Below, piece after piece: positions 1-8,541 of a stretch of 64,000 nt of DNA; within the stretch, counting starts at the first letter, position 1; each line of letters begins with the position of its first letter. The stretch lies in NCBI RefSeq assembly GCF_002915175.1, contig NZ_NXEJ01000007.1:242944-306943 (forward strand). The letters run 5' to 3'. Position numbers and translations under genes: made by a program. The notes below the pieces were generated by a model. That model was not told where the DNA came from. It was given only the letters and a program-made list of their open reading frames with translations, and searched no databases. Origin of the DNA: Agrobacterium rosae. Lineage in GTDB: Bacteria > Pseudomonadota > Alphaproteobacteria > Rhizobiales > Rhizobiaceae.

Positions 1-942
1 TACGACCCCAATGAACCATCCCGAACCTTGCCGGATGGCAGAATCGACAAGGAATACGAGAAGGGCTGGTTCAACCGTATGAGCAATGCGACGTTTGAGA
101 TGGGCTCGACGTTTAAGAGTTTCACGCTTGCCATGGGGCTGGACGCGGGCAAGATAACACTCAATTCCGTTGTCGATGCATCGCAACCCATTCGCATGGG
201 CGGCTTCACGATCAAGGATTTCCGCGGGCAGAACCGTCCGCTGACCATTCCGGAGGTGTTCCAGTATTCCTCCAATATCGGTACAGCGGCGGTGGCTGAT
301 AAGGTCGGCGTTGAGGGCCATCAGGCATTCCTGACGAAGCTCGGACTGCTGTCGAAAATGGATACGGAAATGCCGGGAGTAGCGACACCGACGCAGCCCC
401 GCAACTGGCGCAAGATCAACTCCGTGACCATCTCCTTCGGGCACGGCGTCGCGACGACCCCGTTGCAGACGGCGGTGGCTGCGGCAGCGCTGATGAACGG
501 AGGCTATCTGATCTCACCAACGTTTATTCCACGCACTCCTGAAGCAACGAGAGTGTTTGCAAAGCAGGTCATACAAACGAAGACCAGTGCAGATATGCGC
601 TACCTCTTCAACTGGAATGGGCAGAACGGTTCGGGCCGCTCAGCGCAGGTGGCTGGTTTCAATGTTGGTGGAAAAACCGGGACTGCTGATAAGGTCATCA
701 ACGGGCGATACGCCAAGGACATGAACTTCAACGCATTTCTGGCAAGCTTTCCCATGGACAAGCCGCAATATGTGGTTTTGTCGATCATCGATGCGCCGCT
801 GACAGGAGAGAAAGGCGGTCGACAAGCGGCCTTTACGGCAGCCCCGATCGTACGTGAAATCATTGCGAGGGCAGGGGCGATGCTGGGCGTTCGCCCCCGG
901 TTCGGACCGCCTGAGAAGCCGCAACTCATCATCGACTATTGA
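1..942 (+). CDS. Class B penicillin-binding protein (FtsI/PBP2-type transpeptidase), 3' part only
   Basis: The frame is open from base 1, so the start lies outside the window. What remains is the transpeptidase domain of a class B penicillin-binding protein, which cross-links peptidoglycan in the periplasm. All three active-site motifs are visible: STFK with the nucleophilic serine at 106-117, SSN at 268-276 and KTG at 673-681. The protein ends about 90 codons after KTG without a PASTA domain. FtsI proper normally sits in the division/cell-wall cluster, but here the next gene is mgtE. It may therefore be a second FtsI-like paralogue, but the missing 5' side prevents a decision, so no symbol is given. 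Confidence 0.87.
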   Translation, partial: YDPNEPSRTLPDGRIDKEYEKGWFNRMSNATFEMGSTFKSFTLAMGLDAGKITLNSVVDASQPIRMGGFTIKDFRGQNRPLTIPEVFQYSSNIGTAAVADKVGVEGHQAFLTKLGLLSKMDTEMPGVATPTQPRNWRKINSVTISFGHGVATTPLQTAVAAAALMNGGYLISPTFIPRTPEATRVFAKQVIQTKTSADMRYLFNWNGQNGSGRSAQVAGFNVGGKTGTADKVINGRYAKDMNFNAFLASFPMDKPQYVVLSIIDAPLTGEKGGRQAAFTAAPIVREIIARAGAMLGVRPRFGPPEKPQLIIDY

Positions 943-1011
943 GGCGTTTCGGGAGCGCAGATGCTCGTTCCATCCTAATTCTTTTGCAACTTCTTTTATC
1001 CTATCCTGTTG

Positions 1012-1040
1012 TTGACATTGTGCTTTTAAAAGCCATTCTC
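1012..1040 (+). promoter_or_regulatory. Possible sigma-70-type promoter of mgtE
   Basis: A perfect TTGACA at 1012-1017 is followed after 17 bases by ATTCTC, a poor -10. The leader after it holds a small hairpin (CCTGC/GCAGG, 1043-1063). I do not see an M-box magnesium riboswitch in this short leader. The assignment rests mainly on the -35 element. Confidence 0.3.
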
Positions 1041-1087
1041 CTGCGCTTTCGCGAAGCAGGGCACTCAGCCGGAAAAAGGGGCGCAAG

Positions 1088-2515
1088 TTGACACAAGCCG
1101 ACGATGATCATCGCGCACCTGAGCATGTCAAAAGACCGGAAGTGATGGCCGACATCTATGCCGAGGACGGTTCGATCCGCTCCGACTTTCTGGCGATGGT
1201 GGGTGCGAGCATCGCGGATCGCGACGTGCTGTTCCTGCGGGAAAACGTAGCCCGGCTCCACGAATCCGAACTTGGTGACCTGCTCGAATCGATCCTTCCA
1301 GAACAGCGCCACGCGATGGTGCGCCTGTTGGGTTCAGACTTCGACATGACCGCGTTGACCGAGGTGGACGAAGCCATCCGCCTCGATATCGTAGATCAGA
1401 TGCCGAACGACCAGATCGCCGCCGGTATCGGCGAGATGGATTCGGACGATGCCGTCTACATTCTCGAAGACATGGACCGCGAAGACCGCGAGGACATTCT
1501 TGCGCAAATGCCGTTTACGGAGCGCGTGCGACTACTGCGCGCCCTGGACTATCCGGAAAGCTCCGCCGGTCGCCGTATGCAGACGGAATTCGTGGCCGTG
1601 CCGCCATTCTGGACGGTCGGCCAAACAATCGATTACATGCGCGAAGAAGAGGAGTTGCCGGAATCTTTCTCGCAAATCTTCGTCATCGATCCGACATTCA
1701 AGCTTGTCGGCGCGCTGGATCTCGACCGCCTGCTGCGCTCCAAGCGGCAGGTGAAGATCGAAACGATCATGCACGAGACGAACCATCCCATCGCTGCCGA
1801 GATGGACCAAGAAGAGGCAGCACAGCTTTTCGAGCAATATGACCTTCTGTCGGCGGCCGTGGTGGATGATAACGGCCGACTGGTCGGTGTTCTCACCATC
1901 GATGACGTGGTGGACGTCATGCAGGAAGAGGCGGAAGAGGATTTGCTGCGTCTTGGTGGTGTGGGCGACGAAGAACTGTCCGACTCGATTGCTGTCACCT
2001 CGCGCTCACGTGTTCCTTGGCTGGCGGTCAATCTGATCACGGCATTCATGGCCGCCTCCGTCATCGGTCTGTTTGACGCGACGATCGAGCAGATCGTGGC
2101 ACTGGCTGTTCTGATGCCGATTGTTGCCGGGATGGGCGGTAACGCAGGCTCTCAGACCATGACCGTGTCGGTGCGCGCGCTTGCGACCAAAAACCTCGAT
2201 ATTCACAACGCCGCCCGCATCATCAGACGCGAAGCAGGCGTTGGACTGCTGAACGGTGCCCTGTTCGGCTGCGCAATCGGCATCATAGCCGGTCTGTGGT
2301 TTCAGGATGTCAATCTGGGCGGGATCATTGCAACGGCGATGCTGATCAACATGTTTGCAGCCGCCATCGCTGGCATCATCATTCCGTTGTTGTTGGATAA
2401 ATACGGCGCGGACCCCGCAGTTTCCTCCGCTGTCTTCGTGACTGCTGTTACCGACATCGTCGGTTTCTTTTCGTTTCTTGGCCTTGCGACGTGGTGGTTC
2501 GGCGTTCCGATCTGA
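1088..2515 (+). CDS. mgtE: Magnesium channel/transporter MgtE
   Basis: This is a 475-residue inner-membrane Mg2+ channel of the MgtE family, close to the usual family length. It has an N-terminal superhelical MgtE_N domain (about 30-135), a CBS pair (about 140-265) that senses cytosolic Mg2+, and five C-terminal membrane helices from about residue 310. The family pore signature is present as PIVAGMGGNAGSQT. I chose the TTG start because a purine-rich Shine-Dalgarno (AAAAAGGGG) lies 7 bases upstream. An in-frame ATG at 1145 is the alternative and would cost 19 residues. The gene appears monocistronic, followed by the MerR promoter. Confidence 0.95.
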   Translation: MTQADDDHRAPEHVKRPEVMADIYAEDGSIRSDFLAMVGASIADRDVLFLRENVARLHESELGDLLESILPEQRHAMVRLLGSDFDMTALTEVDEAIRLDIVDQMPNDQIAAGIGEMDSDDAVYILEDMDREDREDILAQMPFTERVRLLRALDYPESSAGRRMQTEFVAVPPFWTVGQTIDYMREEEELPESFSQIFVIDPTFKLVGALDLDRLLRSKRQVKIETIMHETNHPIAAEMDQEEAAQLFEQYDLLSAAVVDDNGRLVGVLTIDDVVDVMQEEAEEDLLRLGGVGDEELSDSIAVTSRSRVPWLAVNLITAFMAASVIGLFDATIEQIVALAVLMPIVAGMGGNAGSQTMTVSVRALATKNLDIHNAARIIRREAGVGLLNGALFGCAIGIIAGLWFQDVNLGGIIATAMLINMFAAAIAGIIIPLLLDKYGADPAVSSAVFVTAVTDIVGFFSFLGLATWWFGVPI

Positions 2516-2526
2516 TCGCTTGAAAA

Positions 2527-2557
2527 TTGACTTTTACGTTAAGGTCAATCATATTGC
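2527..2557 (+). promoter_or_regulatory. MerR-type promoter with operator dyad upstream of the MerR gene
   Basis: A dyad (half-sites TTGACTTTTAC and GTTAAGGTCAA, 9 of 11 positions symmetric) spans 2527-2548. TTGACT at 2527-2532 can serve as -35 and TATTGC at 2552-2557 as -10, separated by 19 bases. Over-long 19-20 base spacers with an intervening dyad are the hallmark of promoters that MerR proteins activate by untwisting DNA. The ACGTTAA core also resembles LiuR/MerR sites described in proteobacteria. Autoregulation of the downstream gene is inferred. Confidence 0.6.
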
Positions 2558-2680
2558 TTTTCATGGAGATTTGGGTGTGAAGCGTCAGCCGCTTCGTCAT
2601 TCTATCTTGTTGTTCGAGCAACGGATATTCCGAAAACCGTCTGTCTGTTTCGGTCCGATGCTCCAGAATCGGATGAAGCC

Positions 2681-3067
2681 TTGAATAAATATTACAGCAT
2701 TACGGAATTGACGCGCGAATTCGGGGTTTCCACCCGTACCCTTCGTTTTTATGAGGACGAAGGCCTGATCCATCCTGAGCGCCGTGGCCGTACGAGGCTT
2801 TTCCGTACGGCTGACCGTCGGCTTATTCAGGAAATATTGCGTGGCCGCCGTATCGGCTTCACTATCGCTGAAATTCGCGAGATCATCCAGGTCTACAAGG
2901 AGCCGCCCGGCGAATCGGGGCAACTCGAACTTATGATGAAAAAGGTTGACGAAAAGCGTGCCGATCTGCGCCAGAAGCGCAAAGACATAGAGGAAACGCT
3001 TTTAGAGCTCGATAATGTCGAAGAAGCCTGTCTGACGCGCCTCGCCGAAATCGGCGTCGGCACGTAA
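2681..3067 (+). CDS. MerR-family transcriptional regulator (LiuR-like)
   Basis: This is a 128-residue cytoplasmic DNA-binding protein. The N-terminal winged helix-turn-helix reads YYSITELTREFGVSTRTLRF at residues 4-23, followed by a dimerisation coiled coil rich in K, R, E and D (about 80-120). No cysteine cluster typical of metal-sensing MerR proteins is present. The single cysteine near the end argues against CueR- or SoxR-like sensing. LiuR-like regulators of branched-chain acyl-CoA catabolism look most similar, but no such enzyme genes lie next to it, so the regulon is unknown. The start is TTG; no in-frame ATG precedes the conserved domain. The stop codon abuts the convergent acyltransferase gene with no gap. 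Confidence 0.88.
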   Translation: MNKYYSITELTREFGVSTRTLRFYEDEGLIHPERRGRTRLFRTADRRLIQEILRGRRIGFTIAEIREIIQVYKEPPGESGQLELMMKKVDEKRADLRQKRKDIEETLLELDNVEEACLTRLAEIGVGT

Positions 3068-4039
3068 TCACCTCTGAATCTCTGCTGAACATTGCGAAGC
3101 GATCTCGCCGATCTTGGTCTGCTGGTCAGGCAGCAACGCATTTGCAATCATCGGGTCGAACAAGTTTTCGGACTGGAGCTTTTCCAGCGTGCATCCACAG
3201 AAAACCTGGCATAGCTCCAGCCCGTTTTGCTGCTGCATGCAGTTCGCTTCGCAGCTTTTCTTGTAAGCTTCGACCTGATCAATAGGTGGTGGCGGCACGA
3301 TGAGTGAGGCAAGATAAACGATGCAGATCAGCACAGGCTGGTGAATGATATAAAACAGCAGGCTGTGACGGCCGAACAGGGCAAGGATATTCCGTTTCGC
3401 GCTCGGCTTTCTGAAGCGATCCAGCCAGCCGCGCGGCGTCACGATTTGCGAAACTGCCAGCCCGAGAAGAAATGGTGCGAGAAACGGCAGGATCGGTACA
3501 TAATCGTTGGAGCGCGGCGGTACGGTAGACAGGCCGATCCATGACAACCAGATGGGGTTGAAGGCATCCGAGCTTAGATAGATTGGTGCCAGCAGAGCGG
3601 CTGCGGCGCATAGCAATGTTATGACGGAGGGAAGCCGCAGGAAGAGCAGCCCGATAAGGCTTGCGGCGGCGATATTGTGCAGAATTCCAAAGAATATCCA
3701 GCCGTCTGGCACCGCAAAGAAGGTTGCGACTGAGATCAGAAGAGCAGCGCCCGCGACCATCGCGAAACGCTTGCCGAACGATGGCCAGTACACGCCACGC
3801 CGGTGCGCCAGATACAGGCTGAAGCCGGCAAGAAACAGGAATGAACTGGCGATTCCTCGCGCATAGAGCCGCCACCACCCTTGCGTTGCCGTGCCCGGAT
3901 CGAGATAGGCGAACATCTCCAGATCCCAGGTGAAATGATAGCTGGCCATGGCAATGAGCGCGATGCCACGGAGTGTATCCAGCGCACCGATACGGCCTTT
4001 GCCCTGTGTTACCGTTGCGTTTGCCGGGGCGTCACTCAT
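3068..4039 (-). CDS. DUF1624-type (HGSNAT-like) membrane acyltransferase with cysteine-rich C-terminal tail
   Basis: This is a 323-residue polytopic membrane protein with about eight predicted helices. The first carries RIGALDTLRGIALIAMASYH, the signature of the DUF1624/heparan-alpha-glucosaminide N-acetyltransferase-like clan; the acceptor substrate is unknown. After the last helix (about residue 248) comes a soluble tail of about 70 residues with five cysteines spaced C-x3-C-x9-C-x3-C-x-C. I do not know such a tail as part of the family. It could bind metal or form disulfides, depending on which side of the membrane it lies. The gene is convergent with the MerR gene and precedes the DUF599 gene on the same strand. 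Confidence 0.82.
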   Translation of the reverse strand: MSDAPANATVTQGKGRIGALDTLRGIALIAMASYHFTWDLEMFAYLDPGTATQGWWRLYARGIASSFLFLAGFSLYLAHRRGVYWPSFGKRFAMVAGAALLISVATFFAVPDGWIFFGILHNIAAASLIGLLFLRLPSVITLLCAAAALLAPIYLSSDAFNPIWLSWIGLSTVPPRSNDYVPILPFLAPFLLGLAVSQIVTPRGWLDRFRKPSAKRNILALFGRHSLLFYIIHQPVLICIVYLASLIVPPPPIDQVEAYKKSCEANCMQQQNGLELCQVFCGCTLEKLQSENLFDPMIANALLPDQQTKIGEIASQCSAEIQR

Positions 4040-4111
4040 TCATCCGTCCTTTGCAACGGTTACAGTCTGGTGCCAGCGCTTCGCCTGCGAAGTGCGGCAA
4101 TTTCATGGCAA

Positions 4112-4798
4112 TCAGAAATCGTCCATGATGGCGCGCCGCGCTTCGGAGAAGAACTGCCGTCGCAGCAGTGCCACCGTAATGATGACCGTCGATGCCATGA
4201 AGACGTAAGGACTGATGAACCAGCCGAGATAACCGATGGACAGGAAGATGGTTCGAAGGCCGTCGTTGAAATTTTTGGCGGCAATGATGTTCATGCGAAT
4301 GACGGTTTCCGCCGCATGTTCTGCCGCTTCCCGGTTGGCATTTGCCTCGTGCAGCATCGGCATTCCACCAAAGAGAATGGTGCAATAGTTGAACAGGCGA
4401 TAGGACCAGCCGAACTTGAAGAAGGCGTAGCCGAACAGGCAGGTCAGGCCAATGACCTTGATCTCGAATGCGGTGCGGCCTCCATATTGCACGAACGGCA
4501 TGTCGCGAAAGACCGATTCCACCCGGTCTGTCGCGCCCAGAAGCGCAAAACAGCCGCCTATGGCGAGGATGGAGGTAGAGGCGAAGAAAGCTGTTCCGTT
4601 TTGCAGCCCGGCCATGATCTGGGTGTCGATCATTTTCAGATCACGTGTCAGCGAATTGTATATCCACTTGCGGCGCCGGTCCGCCATGGCCTGGTTGAGG
4701 CTGGTGCGTGAGAAAGGCGTCGTTGCTGTTGTAACGTAGGTATAGGACGTCCAAAGCACGACGAAAACGACGAGAGCTACATAATCGATGATCGTCAT
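4112..4798 (-). CDS. DUF599 family membrane protein
   Basis: This is a 228-residue protein with about four to five membrane segments, including the first near MTIIDYVALVVFVVLW and two at the C terminus. A conserved-looking cytoplasmic stretch contains the RRxWIYNSLTRDLKMIDTQI region. The domain of unknown function 599 is typical of alphaproteobacteria, and no biochemical role is established. The frame is open 23 codons further upstream (to 4867), but that extension is polar and unlike the family, so I start at the ATG at 4798, directly before the first hydrophobic segment. A 72-base gap separates it from the acyltransferase, so co-transcription is possible. Confidence 0.82.
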   Translation of the reverse strand: MTIIDYVALVVFVVLWTSYTYVTTATTPFSRTSLNQAMADRRRKWIYNSLTRDLKMIDTQIMAGLQNGTAFFASTSILAIGGCFALLGATDRVESVFRDMPFVQYGGRTAFEIKVIGLTCLFGYAFFKFGWSYRLFNYCTILFGGMPMLHEANANREAAEHAAETVIRMNIIAAKNFNDGLRTIFLSIGYLGWFISPYVFMASTVIITVALLRRQFFSEARRAIMDDF

Positions 4799-5311
4799 AA
4801 TGGCTGTCTCACCCTGTCCTGTCTGTTCCGAATCTCCCCGCCCAATATTGATGCGATTTGGATGCATGGCAATTGGCTGAAAAAATCGGTTGTCGGCCGT
4901 TTTAATTGTAGATGCTAACCATCCGGTAATACTCTGCCTCTATGAATTCCTGTGCACGCCGGATTGAAGTTTTGCGTACCGGTGTTGCCCTTGCCTTTTA
5001 TGTTCTGAAGGGCGTTCAATGCCGCGTATGCGCTTGGGTGCATCGCGGTTTTTGCTTTTGGTAATTTGACAAGAGCACTCCATAGACCTATTTTCATCAA
5101 GACGATCCGGCGCTTTTATATCGGGTGACTTTACCGACATGTCCGCGTTCCGTGGGCGGGTAACCGAACTTCGATACACTACCGCGATAGCATGGCATAA
5201 TTGACCGGGAGAACGCCTCCATATCTACGAATCGTTCTCTTTTCATGCAGATGGCTTCAAGGCTTGCGAGATCAATCGGAAAGGCTGCCGGATCGTCTCT
5301 CATAATATTCT
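4799..5311. other. Intergenic stretch between divergent DUF599 and cobU genes
   Basis: About 510 bases hold no convincing gene. A 68-codon minus-strand frame (5097-5303, ATG at 5303) has no good ribosome-binding site and no recognised domain. It is either a shadow or a small orphan gene. I looked for a cobalamin riboswitch before cobU, since B12 genes often carry one, but saw no B12-box-like sequence or matching folds. The region is AT-richer than its neighbours and presumably holds the two divergent promoters. Confidence 0.5.
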
Positions 5312-5848
5312 ATGGTCATTCTCATGGCTGACGCACCACGCGCCGTACTCGTGCTAGGCGGCGCAAGATCCGGCAAGTCGGCCTTTGCCGAAAATCTGGT
5401 TCTATCGACTGAGGGAGCTGCGCATTATATTGCGACCGCTCGCGCTTGGGACGATGAGATGAATGACCGCATTTCTCATCACCGCGAGCGGCGAGGGGAT
5501 GTTTGGTCGACACATGAGGAGCCGCTGGCTCTCACCGATGTGTTGCAGCGGCTGGACCAACCAGACAACATCATTCTTGTCGATTGCCTCACGCTTTGGG
5601 TCACGAACCTGATGATGGAGGAGGGGCGTGATGTCGAATCCGCCTTTGCTCCTTTGGTTGAGCATGCTGCGAATGCGCAGGCGAAGATCGTTTTCGTTTC
5701 CAACGAGGTCGGGCTTGGAATCGTGCCTGAAAATCGCATGGCGCGGCAGTTTAGAGACCATACGGGACGGTTGCACCAGCAGATCGCGGCGGTGGCGCGG
5801 GAGGTGTATTTCATTGCAGCGGGCTTGCCCTTGAAGATGAAGGGGTAG
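5312..5848 (+). CDS. cobU: Adenosylcobinamide kinase / adenosylcobinamide-phosphate guanylyltransferase
   Basis: This bifunctional cytoplasmic enzyme of cobalamin biosynthesis (CobU, called CobP in the aerobic pathway) phosphorylates adenosylcobinamide and then transfers GMP from GTP. The 178-residue length is normal. The P-loop GGARSGKS sits at residues 16-23, and the family motif [11 protein letters not shown] lies near residue 130. An alternative ATG four codons in (5324) would leave the P-loop close to the start and is equally possible. No other cob genes are in the window, so this copy stands alone and may serve salvage as well as de novo synthesis. Confidence 0.94.
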   Translation: MVILMADAPRAVLVLGGARSGKSAFAENLVLSTEGAAHYIATARAWDDEMNDRISHHRERRGDVWSTHEEPLALTDVLQRLDQPDNIILVDCLTLWVTNLMMEEGRDVESAFAPLVEHAANAQAKIVFVSNEVGLGIVPENRMARQFRDHTGRLHQQIAAVAREVYFIAAGLPLKMKG

Positions 5849-5930
5849 ATTGGCAACTTGCCTAATGCGGTTGTCACATCATCCCGCACGCGATGTGAAA
5901 TGCATCGTTAGCAAGATAGCTTGGTCAGCT

Positions 5931-6332
5931 TTATCCGTTCTCCAATATCTTTTTCAACGTCGTCAAATCCGCCAGCACCGCCGCTGCATCACGCTCGAAG
6001 TCCGCATCGCTCATGCCTGGAAGGCGCATCAGTGTGAATGCCACCTCAGCGCCGTCTCCATTGGGTGTGACGCGTAAGGCGTTATAGACTTCCAGCCCAT
6101 CCGGCAGAACGACAACGTGGTCGATAACACCGAAATCGTTCCGCTCTGCGAACCTGACGCTGATATTACCGAGGCCTCCGGACGCGATCCAGTCATCACC
6201 GTCTTGCGTCAATCCACTGGCGAGACCTGCGGCCCATTCGGGCATTCGTTCTGGATCGGCCGCATAGGCATAAACCTCTTTCCACGGACGTGTGATCGAG
6301 AGGTGAACAATGCGAGAAGTCATGGTGGTCAT
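5931..6332 (-). CDS. SRPBCC (START/Bet v1-like) superfamily protein
   Basis: This is a 133-residue cytoplasmic protein with the pattern of a polyketide-cyclase/START-like hydrophobic-ligand pocket: an N-terminal strand SRIVHLSITRPWKEVYAYAAD, the PERMPEWAAGLASG loop and a C-terminal helix ending LTTLKKILENG. Its ligand is unknown. The start is fixed by an excellent Shine-Dalgarno (AAGGAGG, 5 bases before the ATG at 6332). The frame is open further up to 6377, but that part lies upstream of the ribosome-binding site. The gene is convergent with cobU with about 80 bases between and no obvious terminator. Confidence 0.8.
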   Translation of the reverse strand: MTTMTSRIVHLSITRPWKEVYAYAADPERMPEWAAGLASGLTQDGDDWIASGGLGNISVRFAERNDFGVIDHVVVLPDGLEVYNALRVTPNGDGAEVAFTLMRLPGMSDADFERDAAAVLADLTTLKKILENG

Positions 6333-6505
6333 TACGGCCTCCTTGTTGTCCGTGGCCTGCGCCGCCAACGGCGACATGTCTCATGCGCTAGTCGCAAAGT
6401 TGATTTGCGTCATCAAAATATAATCGTTTCAGTTCGCGCTAGCCTTGCCGTTTTCATATTAGAGTGCCACAACATCGCCGTTAAAAGCAATTTGGAGATA
6501 CATCC

Positions 6506-7936
6506 GTGGAACAGGCAGAAATCGGTTTGATCGGTCTTGGCGTAATGGGGTCCAACCTCGCGCTCAACATCGCAGAAAAAGGCAACAAGATTGCTGTTTT
6601 CAACCGAACCCCGGAAGTCACGAAGAAATTCTATGCCGATGCAGGCGAATTGCAGGGCCAGATCATTCCCTGCGAAACCATCGAAGAATTCATTGCCGCC
6701 ATCCGCCCGCCGCGCCCGATCATCATCATGATCAAGGCTGGCGATCCCGTCGATCAGCAGATGGAAATCCTCAAGCCGCATCTCGAAAACGGCGACATCA
6801 TGATCGATGCCGGCAATGCGAATTTCCGCGATACGATCCGCCGTTTCGACACGCTCAAGGATACCGACCTGACCTTTATCGGCATGGGCGTTTCCGGCGG
6901 TGAAGAAGGCGCGCGTCACGGCCCGTCCATCATGGTTGGCGGCACGGAAGAGAGCTGGAAGCGCGTTGAGAAGGTTCTGACCTCCATCTCCGCGAAGTAC
7001 GACAACGACCCATGCGTTGCTTGGCTGGGCAATGATGGCGCAGGCCACTTCGTCAAAACCATCCACAACGGCATCGAATATGCCGACATGCAGATGATCG
7101 CCGAAATCTACGGTATTCTGCGTGATGGCCTGAAGCTGAGCGCTGCGGAAATCGCTGACGTCTTCGGTGAATGGAACAAGGGTCGCCTGAATTCCTACCT
7201 CATCGAAATCACTGAAAAGGTTCTGCGCGCCGCAGACCCGATTAGCGGCAAGCCGATGGTCGATCTCATTCTGGACAAGGCTGGCCAGAAGGGCACCGGC
7301 AAGTGGTCCGTTATCGAAGCGCAGAATATGGGCGTTGCCGCAACGGCCATCGAAGCCGCTGTTGCCGCGCGCATTTTGTCTTCGCAAAAGACTGAGCGCG
7401 AATCTGCAGAGAGCATTCTTGGTCTGCCAAAGGCACTGCCTGCACCTGCCGACAAAAAGGCCTTTATTGCTGATCTGGAAAATGCGCTTTTGGCTGCCAA
7501 GATCGGTGCCTATGCGCAGGGCTTTGCCGTGATGGCAGCTGCTTCCAAGGAATTCGGCTGGGACCTGCCGATGCCAACCATCGCCCGTATCTGGCGCGCG
7601 GGCTGCATCATCCGTTCGCAGTTCCTGGATGAAATCACATCGGCCTTTACCAAGGACCCGCATGTTGCCAACCTGATCGTCACGCCTGCTTTCTCGCAGA
7701 TGGTGAAGGATACGGACGCGCCGCTTCGCAATGTCGTGTCACATGCCGTTCTCTCTGGTCTGCCGGTTCCAGCTCTGGCTTCCGCACTCGGCTACTTCGA
7801 TGCCTATCGTCGCGCGCGTGGCAGCGCCAACCTTATCCAGGCGCAGCGTGATTTCTTCGGTGCGCATGGTTTTGAGCGCACTGATGGCGTGGACAAGCCG
7901 CACGGCCCATGGGGCAGCGGCCTCGACAGCTTCTAA
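6506..7936 (+). CDS. gnd: 6-phosphogluconate dehydrogenase (decarboxylating)
   Basis: This enzyme oxidises 6-phosphogluconate with NADP+ to ribulose 5-phosphate and CO2 in the pentose phosphate pathway. The N-terminal Rossmann fold has GLGVMGSNLALNIAEKGN with NRT after the second strand, as in NADP-specific forms. The substrate and catalytic region is visible in GMGVSGGEEGARHGPSIMVG and HNGIEYADMQMIAE, and the C-terminal helical domain in GQKGTGKW. At 476 residues it is the usual long-type length. The start is GTG with GGAG upstream. A strong terminator follows within 40 bases, so it is probably monocistronic. Confidence 0.97.
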   Translation: MEQAEIGLIGLGVMGSNLALNIAEKGNKIAVFNRTPEVTKKFYADAGELQGQIIPCETIEEFIAAIRPPRPIIIMIKAGDPVDQQMEILKPHLENGDIMIDAGNANFRDTIRRFDTLKDTDLTFIGMGVSGGEEGARHGPSIMVGGTEESWKRVEKVLTSISAKYDNDPCVAWLGNDGAGHFVKTIHNGIEYADMQMIAEIYGILRDGLKLSAAEIADVFGEWNKGRLNSYLIEITEKVLRAADPISGKPMVDLILDKAGQKGTGKWSVIEAQNMGVAATAIEAAVAARILSSQKTERESAESILGLPKALPAPADKKAFIADLENALLAAKIGAYAQGFAVMAAASKEFGWDLPMPTIARIWRAGCIIRSQFLDEITSAFTKDPHVANLIVTPAFSQMVKDTDAPLRNVVSHAVLSGLPVPALASALGYFDAYRRARGSANLIQAQRDFFGAHGFERTDGVDKPHGPWGSGLDSF

Positions 7937-7948
7937 GGTTAAAATTGA

Positions 7949-7977
7949 AAGGCCCGCGTCATGCGGGCCTTTTTTTG
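7949..7977 (+). terminator. Rho-independent terminator of gnd
   Basis: A GC-rich stem (AAGGCCCGC paired with GCGGGCCTT, 4-base loop) is followed by a run of seven T. It begins 12 bases after the gnd stop codon. Confidence 0.92.
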
Positions 7978-8071
7978 TGCGTTGCGGTCGCTTGAGCGTT
8001 AAGGTCAACGGATGGTTAAACAAATGCGGTTATGGTGATGCCAGTAACGCGTTTGAAGGCTGTTTCAGAGT

Positions 8072-8389
8072 ATGTGGACCAAGCATCACAAGAAAAGACG
8101 TTTTGGCCGTCTGGTCGTTCCGGCCATCACGGTCGCCTTTCTGTCCTATTTCGGCTATCATTCCATTCACGGTGACTTCGGGCTTCAGGCAACTGAGCGG
8201 CTGGAGCGCCAGCGCATTGCCCGAACTGCTGACCTTGCGAAGCTGACCAAGACACGTGTCGCGCTGGAGCGGCAGGTGGAATTGATGAGCGATGGCTCGC
8301 TCGAGCGCGACATGATCGATGAAATCTCGCGTTATCAGCTCAATATGTCGCGTGCGGACGAAATCGTCATCATGAATACATATTTCTGA
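8072..8389 (+). CDS. FtsB/DivIC-family septum formation initiator
   Basis: This is a 105-residue single-pass membrane protein. A basic N terminus (KHHKKRRFGR) is followed by one hydrophobic segment at about 15-30 and then a coiled coil (about 38-75) rich in L, E, R and K. That is the architecture of FtsB/DivIC proteins, which join FtsL and FtsQ in the divisome. Its place directly before pdhA matches other Rhizobiales. Septum function is family knowledge; no direct motif beyond the topology proves it. Confidence 0.82.
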   Translation: MWTKHHKKRRFGRLVVPAITVAFLSYFGYHSIHGDFGLQATERLERQRIARTADLAKLTKTRVALERQVELMSDGSLERDMIDEISRYQLNMSRADEIVIMNTYF

Positions 8390-8468
8390 TTAACCTAATT
8401 TCAGTTAATCGACTTTTTTAATTTATTCACAGCGACTTAGGGCGAATATGAGCCATGCGTTTATGGCA

Positions 8469-8497
8469 TTGCTGCTTCGCATTTTCTTGCATATGGT
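8469..8497 (+). promoter_or_regulatory. Possible promoter of the pdh operon
   Basis: TTGCTG (8469-8474) and TATGGT (8492-8497) are separated by 17 bases, 45 bases before pdhA, which has its own strong ribosome-binding site (GGGAGGG). The match to consensus is partial. The 150-base ftsB-pdhA gap suggests that pdhA has its own promoter. Confidence 0.33.
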
Positions 8498-8541
8498 GCA
8501 CCCCGATCCAAGCATTCTAATGGCAACTCAGGGAGGGATGT

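Noticed and set aside
5097..5303. 68-codon minus-strand frame upstream of cobU
   Set aside because: No ribosome-binding site or domain; kept only as a note in the intergenic entry.
4868..5311. Possible cobalamin riboswitch upstream of cobU
   Set aside because: No B12-box-like sequence or matching fold was found.
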